From: Akkermansiaceae bacterium
GTDB taxonomy: Bacteria > Verrucomicrobiota > Verrucomicrobiia > Verrucomicrobiales > Akkermansiaceae
Direction of reading: 5' to 3'
Length of the DNA stretch: 5,816 bases
Assembly: GCA_029287105.1 (NCBI GenBank)
Contig: JARFRT010000020.1
Location: 1 to 5,816 of the forward strand
Part shown: piece by piece, positions 1-5,816 of the stretch
Position numbering within the stretch: position 1 is the first letter of the stretch
Layout: each line of letters opens with the position of its first letter
Translations under genes and position numbers: made by a program
Notes under the pieces: generated by a model
Database searches by the model: none
What the model was told of the DNA's origin: nothing
The model's input: the letters and a program-made list of their open reading frames with translations, nothing else

Positions 1-131
1 CTCGGGGCTTCTGGGAGGACTCCGCCGTTTCGCCAAGGACCCAAGGCTTCCATTGGAACGGAAATGCCCGAAGCTACTTCCGTGTCGGCAAGGCTCTGGG
101 TGCTGATATGAAAACCCTTCTGACTGAGTAA
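1..131 (+). CDS. C-terminal end of a probable SASA-type carbohydrate esterase (5' truncated)
   Basis: The gene enters from the left edge. Reading from base 3 gives 42 codons ending in TAA at 129-131. The visible tail contains the segment GFHWNGNARSYFRVGKALG followed by an amphipathic helix and a short end. From memory, a G-[YF]-H-[WY]-N block followed by N-A-x-[ST]-Y-F-x-[IV]-G-x-[AS]-[LMF]-G is the usual C-terminus of SASA/DUF303-type acetylesterases in planctomycetes and verrucomicrobia. The histidine (visible residue 17) would be the catalytic base of the Ser-His hydrolase. Such enzymes release O-acetyl groups from glycans and are normally exported, but the N-terminus is outside the window, so location, length and other domains are unknown. 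The stop lies 50 bp before the next gene on the same strand, consistent with an operon. The family call rests on about 30 residues, so another SGNH-type hydrolase is possible. Confidence 0.6.
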   Translation, partial: RGFWEDSAVSPRTQGFHWNGNARSYFRVGKALGADMKTLLTE

Positions 132-181
132 CGGAATCGAAGCAAACATCTGAACACGAATCTCCATTCAGTCCGTAAATT

Positions 182-2551
182 ATGAATATATTAAGACTAA
201 GACTTCCCGTTTTGGTGTTCACACTCGCGCTCTGCCTACAGGTCGCTGCGAAACCTCCCATCGTGCCGAACCCGGACTTCACAAAAGGCGAACCACTCCC
301 GGAGATGGCAAAGAAAGACTGGACACTAGGCGCAACCGGTGCGCGTGGCTGGATGCATACGGAACAACAACGGACGACACTGGCGCGCCAAATTTACATC
401 ACCGAGGTGGCGAAAGGATCCCCGGCCGATGGCGTCTTGCTGGAAGGTGATGCACTACTCGGCGTGGCAGGTCAGCACTTCACTTACGACCCACGAACGG
501 AAATGGGCAAGGCATTGACGGCGGCAGAGGCCAAGGACGGCAAGCTCTCTCTGATTCGCTGGCGCGAGGGGAAAGGAATCGAGCAGGTCGTCGTCGAATT
601 GCCGGTGCTCGGCAGCTATAGCCCGACCGCGCCCTACAACTGTCCGAAGTCCGAAAAGATACTGGAGCGGGCCTCTGAGGCATTGGCCAAGAGCATGCAG
701 CAGGACGGCTACGAAAAACAGAACCCCATCGCCCGGGCACTCAACGGGCTCGGCCTGCTGGCCAGTGGCGATCCAAAATACCATTCAATCCTGAAAAAAG
801 AAGCCGAGTGGGTAGCCAGCTATGACAACAAGGGCTTCGCGACTTGGTATTATGGCTACCTCACGGTATTTCTTTCGGAATACATCCTGGCAACCGGTGA
901 CAAATCGGTGCTGCCCGGTTTACGCCGTATGGTGGTAGAGGCCTCCGAAGGCCAGAGCGCCGTCGGCTCATGGGGACACCGCTTTGCCAATCCCGACGGC
1001 CGACTTCCCGGCTACGGTATGATGAATTCGCCGGGCGCGGTCCTCACCGTCGGCTTGGTGCTGGCACGCGAGGCCGGTGTCGATGACCCCAGCGTGATGA
1101 CGGCAATTCAGCGCAGTGTCACTTTGCTGCGCTTCTACACTGGCAAGGGCTCTGTGCCCTATGGTGACCATAATCCGACCATGACTTACCATGATGACAA
1201 TGGAAAGAACGGGATGGTCGCGGTGCTTTTTGATCTAATGGAGGATGCCGAACCAACCAAGTTCTTCTCACAGATGAGCACGGCTTCCCACAGTCACGAG
1301 CGGGACACCGGGCACACCGGCAACTTCTTTAACATCACCTGGGCGATGCCCGGAGTCTCCCGAGGTGGACCCGATGCCAGCGGAGCTTGGATGAAAGAGT
1401 TCGGATCCTGGTATTTCGACCTCGCCCGCAACTGGGATTACACTTTTCGGCATCAGGGGCCGCCTACCCAGAAACACGATTCTTACAACGCATGGGATGC
1501 CACGGGCGTGTATCTGATCGCCTATGGGATGCCCCGCAAAGCCATCCGCCTGACCGGCAGCAAAGCATCGGTCATTGCGCCGTTCGATCCACAGACGGCC
1601 GCAAATCTAGTCATGGATGGTCGTGAATCCGAGATCACCGATCTAAACAAAGCCTTCACGAGTTGGTCGCCTATCGTTCGCGAGCGCGCCGCCAAAGCCC
1701 TGGCCAAGCGCGCTGGTGTGCCGGCTGCTCCCTTTATTAAGCTGCTCGATGCGCCTGCGCTCGAAGCCCGCATGGGTGCCTGCGCCGCTCTGGGCGCCCT
1801 GGGAAACCGTGCGGCAGCTGCCGTGCCCAAGCTCCGCGAGGCAATGCGATCAGATGATTTGTGGTTGCGCGTGCAGGCCGTCAAAGCTCTGACTGCGATC
1901 GGCGAGCCGGCCATGGTGGCGCTGCCGGAAATTCTGGAAATGCTGGCCAAAGGTCCTACACCGCAGGACCCGCGGGCGATGGAACAGCGCTTTCTTGTTG
2001 AGGCTCTCTTTCACCCCCGCAAAGGTATGCTTCGCAGTTCGCTCGATGGAGTGAATCGCGACTTGTTGCTGGCGGCTATTAAATCCGGCCTGCAAAATCA
2101 GGACGGACGCACCCGGGGCAACTTCGGCAGGGCCTATGAGAACTTAACCATCGATGAGTTGAAGCCGATCCTGCCTGCTATCCATCAGGCCATTCTGGTA
2201 AAGTCCCCGAGCGGTATCATGTTCGACGGGAGTGTTCAAAATGCCGGTCTGGACCTTTACAGCCGGAACCACGTCGATCAGGGCATCGAAATGATTGTGC
2301 ACTATATTCGCGTGCAGAAACCCCATGGCAGCGATTCGAACACCCGCAGACTACTGAATATGCTTAAAAGCTACGGCGTCCATGCGCAGCGCGCCATCCC
2401 GGAACTGGAGAAACTCGCCGATTACTTCGAGGGAGGTGAACCAGACTTCCCTCAGTGGGCCAGCGATAAGAAAGCGGAGGCCGTGCGTGCCGCGATCAAA
2501 GAGATCAAACAGATCAAAGATAAGCCAAAGCTGATCGACTTGAATCTCTAG
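182..2551 (+). CDS. Exported DUF6288-like protein with PDZ, alpha/alpha-toroid and HEAT-like repeats, function unknown
   Basis: 789 residues. Residues 1-23 form a signal peptide (RLR, a hydrophobic stretch, then cleavage likely after QVAA), so the mature protein is outside the cytoplasm. Residues about 48-140 look like a PDZ domain: VAKGSPADGVLLEGDALLGVAG is the carboxylate-loop/strand pattern and ends in a VVVELPV strand. Residues about 150-460 are helical, with repeated aromatic/Gly segments (WYYGYLTVFLSEYILATGD, GYGMMNSPGAVLTVGLVLA) suggesting a terpenoid-cyclase-like alpha/alpha toroid. Within it lie the polar motifs YHDDNGKNG (336-344) and HERDTGHTGNFFN (372-384), plus DSYNAWDATGVYLIAYG near 432-450. 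Residues about 490-595 hold at least two HEAT-like repeats (RERAAKALAKRAG, then LRVQAVKALTAIGEPA). Residues 600-789 are helical and end in Lys-rich sequence. This combination is recalled as the DUF6288 family of PVC bacteria; no activity is known to me. The ATG at 182 fits the signal peptide but has no clear Shine-Dalgarno sequence. It sits between two SASA-type esterase genes, suggesting a role in glycan use. That role is inference; a scaffold or a hydrolase/lyase are both open. Confidence 0.85.
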   Translation: MNILRLRLPVLVFTLALCLQVAAKPPIVPNPDFTKGEPLPEMAKKDWTLGATGARGWMHTEQQRTTLARQIYITEVAKGSPADGVLLEGDALLGVAGQHFTYDPRTEMGKALTAAEAKDGKLSLIRWREGKGIEQVVVELPVLGSYSPTAPYNCPKSEKILERASEALAKSMQQDGYEKQNPIARALNGLGLLASGDPKYHSILKKEAEWVASYDNKGFATWYYGYLTVFLSEYILATGDKSVLPGLRRMVVEASEGQSAVGSWGHRFANPDGRLPGYGMMNSPGAVLTVGLVLAREAGVDDPSVMTAIQRSVTLLRFYTGKGSVPYGDHNPTMTYHDDNGKNGMVAVLFDLMEDAEPTKFFSQMSTASHSHERDTGHTGNFFNITWAMPGVSRGGPDASGAWMKEFGSWYFDLARNWDYTFRHQGPPTQKHDSYNAWDATGVYLIAYGMPRKAIRLTGSKASVIAPFDPQTAANLVMDGRESEITDLNKAFTSWSPIVRERAAKALAKRAGVPAAPFIKLLDAPALEARMGACAALGALGNRAAAAVPKLREAMRSDDLWLRVQAVKALTAIGEPAMVALPEILEMLAKGPTPQDPRAMEQRFLVEALFHPRKGMLRSSLDGVNRDLLLAAIKSGLQNQDGRTRGNFGRAYENLTIDELKPILPAIHQAILVKSPSGIMFDGSVQNAGLDLYSRNHVDQGIEMIVHYIRVQKPHGSDSNTRRLLNMLKSYGVHAQRAIPELEKLADYFEGGEPDFPQWASDKKAEAVRAAIKEIKQIKDKPKLIDLNL
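2493..2519 (+). repeat. Three tandem 9-bp units, GATCAAA core
   Basis: GATCAAA occurs at 2494-2500, 2503-2509 and 2512-2518, a period of 9 bp with the flanking bases nearly constant. It lies in frame near the 3' end of the DUF6288-like gene and encodes three x-Ile-Lys triplets (AIK, EIK, QIK) in the Lys-rich tail. It is too short to suggest a regulatory or mobile element. It is most simply a small in-frame tandem duplication or a chance result of the helical Lys/Ile composition. Confidence 0.6.
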
Positions 2552-2629
2552 TGTGGCTAAAAAATCGAACATGTGGGCATAGTCCTCTATTCCAAGGCAA
2601 CAAGCTCTGCTCACTTATCAATAAAGATC

Positions 2630-4195
2630 ATGCGCTCACTTTTAATCTGCTCATTCGCTTTTCTGTTTACGCTTCCCGTATTCGCGGAGGTCACACTGCC
2701 GAAGTTTTTCAGCGACAACATGGTGCTTCAACGCGGGTCGGAAGTTGCGGTCTGGGGTGGGGGAGCCGAACCGAATGAATCCGTCACGGTGACTTTTGGT
2801 GGCCAGACGAAACGCGCACGCGCCAATAAGGGGGGCTACTGGATGGTGCGCCTTGATCCGATGCCCGCCTCGCACGAAGGACGGACGCTGGCTGTGAATG
2901 GCTCCGTGCGGTTCGAAAATATTCTGGTTGGTGATGTCTGGCTTTGCTCGGGACAATCGAACATGGAGTGGACGGTTCGGGGCACGCTTAATTCCAAGGA
3001 AGAGATTGCCGCAGCGAATTTCCCGTCGATCCGTCATATCAAAATCCAACGTCAGACGGATGCTTTGCCCCAGCGTGACCCACAGCAGGTTGTCGGCTGG
3101 GATGTCTGCCAACCGGACAAGGTAAGCAACTTCACTGCGGTGGGTTATTATTTTGCCCGGGCCATACATCAGGAACTGAAGGTCCCGATCGGGATCGTGA
3201 ATTCCAGTTGGGGAGGAACCGTCATCCAGCCCTGGACAGCACCCGAAGGGTTTCACATGGTGCCCGAGCTGGCCCGCATTTCGGCTAAAATCAAGGCAGC
3301 GGATCCAGCCTTCGAGACAGGGAAGGAAGCCTACCTCAAGGCTCTGGAAAAAGTGGATCTTTGGCGCGCAGAGGCAAAAGAGGCTGTGGCTAGAGGTGTG
3401 CGCCCGGAGGCTATGCCGGAGATGCCCTTAATCGCATCGGGGGGGCGCGTGCCCACTTACGTCTACAATGCGATGATCCATCCGCTTACCCCATTCGCGA
3501 TTAAGGGTGCCATTTGGTATCAGGGTGAATCCAACGGAGAGGAAAGTATTAGCTACTATCATAAAATGAAGGCGCTGATCCTGGGCTGGCGTAAAGTCTG
3601 GAATCATCAGGGAGACTTGCCGTTTTATTTTGTGCAACTGGCCAACTTCAAGCAGAGCCCCGACACGCCAGAGGGCGGCGACGGCTGGGCTCCCCTGCGA
3701 GATGCCCAACTGAAGACGCTCGAACTGGACAAGACCGGTATGGTCGTGGCCATCGATATTGGAAATCCAAAAGATATCCACCCGAAGAACAAACAGGATG
3801 TTGGTAAGCGGTTGGCGCTTTGGGCCCTCGCTGACACCTACAGCAAGGATGTCGTGCCCAGCGGACCTCTGTTTGATAGAATGACGACTGAAGGCAATAA
3901 GATACGGATACATTTCAAATACGCTGGATCAGGCCTAATGGTCGGCCGGAAAGAAGGTCTGGAACCTACCCGGGAAATCCCAGGCGGCCAACTCAAGGAG
4001 TTTGCCATCGCTGGTAAAGACAAGGTCTGGCATTGGGCGGATGTGGTAATTGAAGGGGACGCGGCCGTGGTATCCAGCAGCAAGGTCGCCAAGCCGGTAG
4101 CCGTGCGTTACGCCTATCGAATGAACCCGGAAGGCGCGAACCTCTACAACATAGAAGGCCTCCCCGCCTCCCCATTCCGAACCGACAACTGGTAA
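2630..4195 (+). CDS. Exported sialate O-acetylesterase-type carbohydrate esterase (SASA domain)
   Basis: 521 residues from the ATG at 2630. This start is preferred over the in-frame ATG at 2573 because it puts a clean signal peptide (residues 1-19, cleavage after PVFA) at the N-terminus. The extra 19 residues from 2573 would bury it. Neither start has a strong ribosome binding site. Residues about 20-100 form the usual N-terminal beta domain (FFSDNMVLQRG ... VAVWG). SGNH-like blocks follow: GQSNMEW with nucleophile Ser110, NSSWGGT (191-197), IWYQGESNG with Glu300, and DIHPKNK with Asp382 and His384 as the probable acid-base pair. The C-terminus RYAYRMNPEGANLYN...GLPASPFRTDNW is the standard family ending, so the protein is full length with no missing catalytic residue. 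Such enzymes hydrolyse O-acetyl esters on sugars. In environmental PVC bacteria the substrate is more likely an acetylated plant or algal glycan than sialic acid, which is inference. It begins 78 bp after the DUF6288-like gene, same strand, no terminator seen between them. Confidence 0.92.
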   Translation: MRSLLICSFAFLFTLPVFAEVTLPKFFSDNMVLQRGSEVAVWGGGAEPNESVTVTFGGQTKRARANKGGYWMVRLDPMPASHEGRTLAVNGSVRFENILVGDVWLCSGQSNMEWTVRGTLNSKEEIAAANFPSIRHIKIQRQTDALPQRDPQQVVGWDVCQPDKVSNFTAVGYYFARAIHQELKVPIGIVNSSWGGTVIQPWTAPEGFHMVPELARISAKIKAADPAFETGKEAYLKALEKVDLWRAEAKEAVARGVRPEAMPEMPLIASGGRVPTYVYNAMIHPLTPFAIKGAIWYQGESNGEESISYYHKMKALILGWRKVWNHQGDLPFYFVQLANFKQSPDTPEGGDGWAPLRDAQLKTLELDKTGMVVAIDIGNPKDIHPKNKQDVGKRLALWALADTYSKDVVPSGPLFDRMTTEGNKIRIHFKYAGSGLMVGRKEGLEPTREIPGGQLKEFAIAGKDKVWHWADVVIEGDAAVVSSSKVAKPVAVRYAYRMNPEGANLYNIEGLPASPFRTDNW

Positions 4196-4200
4196 GGAAA
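4194..4200 (+). promoter_or_regulatory. Shine-Dalgarno-like sequence before the 23-codon ORF
   Basis: AAGGAAA overlaps the TAA stop of the esterase gene. Its AGGA core (4195-4198) is 9 nt before the ATG at 4208, a workable spacing. It is the only convincing Shine-Dalgarno-like motif at any start site in the window. Its overlap with the stop would suit translational coupling or reinitiation. The motif is short and may be coincidental. Confidence 0.3.
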
Positions 4201-4207
4201 CCAACCG

Positions 4208-4279
4208 ATGGCCACAAAACGCGAACAGCGCATCCCACAGTGGTACGATAAGATGACTAGATGGATGAAAAGGTCGTGA
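4208..4279 (+). CDS. Possible small basic peptide, 23 aa, unknown
   Basis: An ATG 12 bp after the esterase stop opens a 23-codon frame ending in TGA at 4277-4279. The peptide begins MATKREQRIPQWY and ends MTRWMKRS. It has seven Lys/Arg against two acidic residues (net about +5), two Trp and one Tyr, and no membrane segment or signal peptide. It fills most of the 109-bp gap before the next gene and has a possible ribosome binding site overlapping the upstream stop. I do not recognise it. It could be a real leader or small protein, a degraded remnant of a longer gene, or chance: a frame this short is common at random. Conservation in related loci would decide. Confidence 0.22.
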   Translation: MATKREQRIPQWYDKMTRWMKRS

Positions 4280-4304
4280 ACCACACTCCAGTATATTAGA
4301 TACA

Positions 4305-5816
4305 ATGATGAACAACAAACGAAACACCATCCTGCTCTTGATGAGCACCATCTCCATCTGCCATGCTGACCTGCTGGTCTACGAACCCTTCGATTATCAA
4401 CCGCACAACCACGAGGTGGCGGGACGCCTGGAAGGCCGCAACGGTGGCCTCGGTTTTACCGAAGCTTGGAAGGACACCGCAGGCGCGACTGGTTATGCGT
4501 TCATTTACGACCAGCGCGGCAACCCCGAAGATCTCTACAGCGGTGGCTGGGGCGGAGGCGAGCCCGGCTGGGACGGCGTTGTCGACAACCTGCCCACGAT
4601 GGGCGGATTCATGGGCATGTCGGATTGGGACAGAACCGGTTCACCCCATTCCACCCGTAAGCTGGCCCGCAGCGCCGGGGAGATGGCCAAGGCCAATGGC
4701 GGTGTGCTGTGGCTGAGCGCCGTATGGCACATGCCCAACCAATCATTCTTCGCCCCCGTGGGCATCGCACTGGCTTCCGATGACAGCGGCTTCAAAGACC
4801 GGGCGATCGCCATGTATGGGGAAACGGATGCCATTGGTGCCGGCAACGGGCGCAATTTCAGGGATGGCAGGAAGCGTTTGAACCCGGTCATTTGGAAGAA
4901 GGGCGAGGAAGTGGCCGCCACGCCCGGAACCAATATCGACAGCAAGAAGGACAACATCGTTATCCTCAAGTTCGAGTTCGGAGAGACTGACAAAGTAAGC
5001 ACCTGGTATTTCACTGAAGATCAGAAAATGACCGAGTCCGCCTTCAATAAAAATGCCGCATCCTGTAGCGCTGCTATCGATGAGGACAGTCTGGACGTCT
5101 TGACCGTATGCACGATTCTCAGGCAGAACGCGATTGATGAAATCCGTATCGGAACCGATTTCAAAAGTGTGATCGGCGGGAGCATCCCACCACGCCAAGA
5201 GGTGAAGATCACCAAGCAACTCTATGATGCCAAGAGCGACCGCTACTATCTCGAATGGACATCCAACCCCGGCGAAACCTACGGCGTCTACGCTGCCCAT
5301 GATGCGGGCGGCTACCAACCCTGCGTCGCGGCAGCGGTTGAAGCGTCAAATAAGAAGAAACTGACAAGTTTCGGTCCCTTCGCCAGCCCCATCAAAGGCA
5401 ACGGCAAATTGAAGTTTGAAATCGGTTTGCCGGATTCTACCCCACCAAGCATCGAGCGGGTCTGGGGTAGCGGCACCACCATCAGCATGGTCTTTAGTGA
5501 ACCGATGATTCCGACGACGTCGTTGTCGGCCGGCAACTACGCGATCACGCAGGAGGGTGGCCAACCGTTGACTGTTGAATCGGCCGTCTTTAACCCAAGC
5601 AACGGATCCGTAACACTGACCACCAAGGGGGCGCTGAAGCCTGATGCGACTTACACCATTGCCACCCGCAACCTAACCGATCTAGCCAGCCATCCTTTGG
5701 TGGAGGCGAACACATCCTTGCGCACCTGGGACGACGATCCGAAGGGGATCAAGGTCTTCATCCTGGCCGGTCATTCGAACATGGTTGGCTTCGGTCACAG
5801 CGAAACAGGTCAAGGT
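4305..5816 (+). CDS. Exported modular protein: lectin-like region, Ig-like domain and start of a SASA esterase domain (3' truncated)
   Basis: Open for 504 codons to the right edge with no stop. The start is ATG at 4305 (ATGATG, so 4308 is equivalent). Residues 1-21 are a signal peptide (NNKR, then ILLLMSTISI, cleavage likely after CHA). The mature end LLVYEPFDY and the GGLGFTEAW block are, from memory, typical of secreted verrucomicrobial proteins with a LamG/concanavalin-like region. Here that region spans about 22-290, has a Gly/Trp-rich stretch at 79-105 and closes with IDEIRIGTDF (277-286). Residues about 298-376 form a second beta module (YYLEWTSNPGETYGVY ... FEIGLPD). Residues about 377-475 are an Ig-like domain with PPSIERVW, VFSEPM and LKPDATYTI. 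At 483 KVFILAGHSNMVGFG begins a SASA/SGNH esterase domain, with nucleophile Ser491 and His490 where Gln is usual. The rest of the catalytic domain is outside the window. Likely role: a glycan-binding, surface or secreted deacetylase. No clear ribosome binding site precedes the start. It follows two other SASA-type genes on the same strand. Confidence 0.85.
   Translation, partial: MMNNKRNTILLLMSTISICHADLLVYEPFDYQPHNHEVAGRLEGRNGGLGFTEAWKDTAGATGYAFIYDQRGNPEDLYSGGWGGGEPGWDGVVDNLPTMGGFMGMSDWDRTGSPHSTRKLARSAGEMAKANGGVLWLSAVWHMPNQSFFAPVGIALASDDSGFKDRAIAMYGETDAIGAGNGRNFRDGRKRLNPVIWKKGEEVAATPGTNIDSKKDNIVILKFEFGETDKVSTWYFTEDQKMTESAFNKNAASCSAAIDEDSLDVLTVCTILRQNAIDEIRIGTDFKSVIGGSIPPRQEVKITKQLYDAKSDRYYLEWTSNPGETYGVYAAHDAGGYQPCVAAAVEASNKKKLTSFGPFASPIKGNGKLKFEIGLPDSTPPSIERVWGSGTTISMVFSEPMIPTTSLSAGNYAITQEGGQPLTVESAVFNPSNGSVTLTTKGALKPDATYTIATRNLTDLASHPLVEANTSLRTWDDDPKGIKVFILAGHSNMVGFGHSETGQG

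Noticed and set aside
132..181. Promoter in the 50-bp gap before the DUF6288-like gene
   Set aside because: No paired -35/-10 elements could be recognised; the gap is consistent with an internal operon spacer.
2573..2629. In-frame upstream ATG extending the esterase by 19 residues
   Set aside because: The extension puts a polar segment before an obvious signal peptide that begins at 2630, and it has no ribosome binding site.
2552..2629. Terminator or riboswitch between the DUF6288-like and esterase genes
   Set aside because: I found no GC-rich hairpin followed by a T-run and no recognisable structured element in the 78 bp.
2651..3256. Long minus-strand open frame (201 codons) inside the esterase gene
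   Set aside because: It lies opposite a gene with clear family motifs, its translation shows no recognisable domain, and it fits the expected shadow of a GC-rich coding region.
4288..4306. Promoter-like TATATT and TACAAT just before the last gene
   Set aside because: No plausible -35 element lies 16-18 bp upstream of either, and TACAAT overlaps the start codon. AT-rich sequence at a start site explains it as well.
4363..4716. Plus-strand frame of 117 codons inside the start of the last gene
   Set aside because: It is out of frame with the 504-codon gene that covers it, begins inside the signal peptide region, and has low-complexity shadow-like composition.
4743..5318. Long minus-strand open frame (191 codons) opposite the last gene
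   Set aside because: The + strand frame has a signal peptide and recognisable beta-module and esterase motifs across this stretch. The reverse frame has none.

Overview
This window is a stretch of one strand from a carbohydrate-scavenging bacterium. It most resembles the Planctomycetota-Verrucomicrobiota-Chlamydiota group, and Verrucomicrobiota in particular. That guess rests on recalled protein style, not on a search. It rests on a secreted PDZ/toroid/HEAT protein of the DUF6288 type, on several SASA-type (sialic acid-specific acetylesterase fold) esterases close together, and on a secreted modular protein whose mature N-terminus reads LLVYEPFDY and which carries an IDEIRIG block. No rRNA, tRNA or other phylogenetic marker is present. 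No CRISPR array, insertion sequence or convincing terminator was seen.

Layout, all on the + strand: (1) positions 1-131 hold the last 42 codons of an upstream gene whose tail looks like the C-terminus of a SASA-family esterase. (2) After 50 bp comes a 789-residue exported protein at 182-2551, with a PDZ-like domain, a probable alpha/alpha-toroid and C-terminal HEAT-like helices. It is recognised as DUF6288-like and has no known activity. (3) After 78 bp comes a complete exported sialate O-acetylesterase-type enzyme at 2630-4195, with all expected catalytic blocks. (4) The 109-bp gap at 4196-4304 contains a possible 23-codon ORF at 4208-4279, preceded by the only convincing Shine-Dalgarno-like sequence at any start site in the window. 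(5) From 4305 to the right edge runs a fourth large gene, open for 504 codons. It has a signal peptide, a lectin-like beta region, an Ig-like domain and the first block (AGHSNM) of another SASA esterase domain that is cut by the window edge.

Together the genes look like part of a polysaccharide-utilisation locus in which exported esterases remove O-acetyl groups from a decorated glycan. Three separate SASA-type proteins with different architectures, and a large uncharacterised exported protein between two of them, suggest a substrate with several acetyl positions or several acetylated components. The glycan cannot be named: no glycoside hydrolase, lyase, sulfatase or transporter lies in the window. 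Co-transcription is plausible from strand and spacing but unproven. The best candidate for something undescribed is the DUF6288-like protein, whose conserved-looking polar motifs (YHDDNGKNG and HERDTGHTGNFFN) look more like an active site than a pure scaffold.
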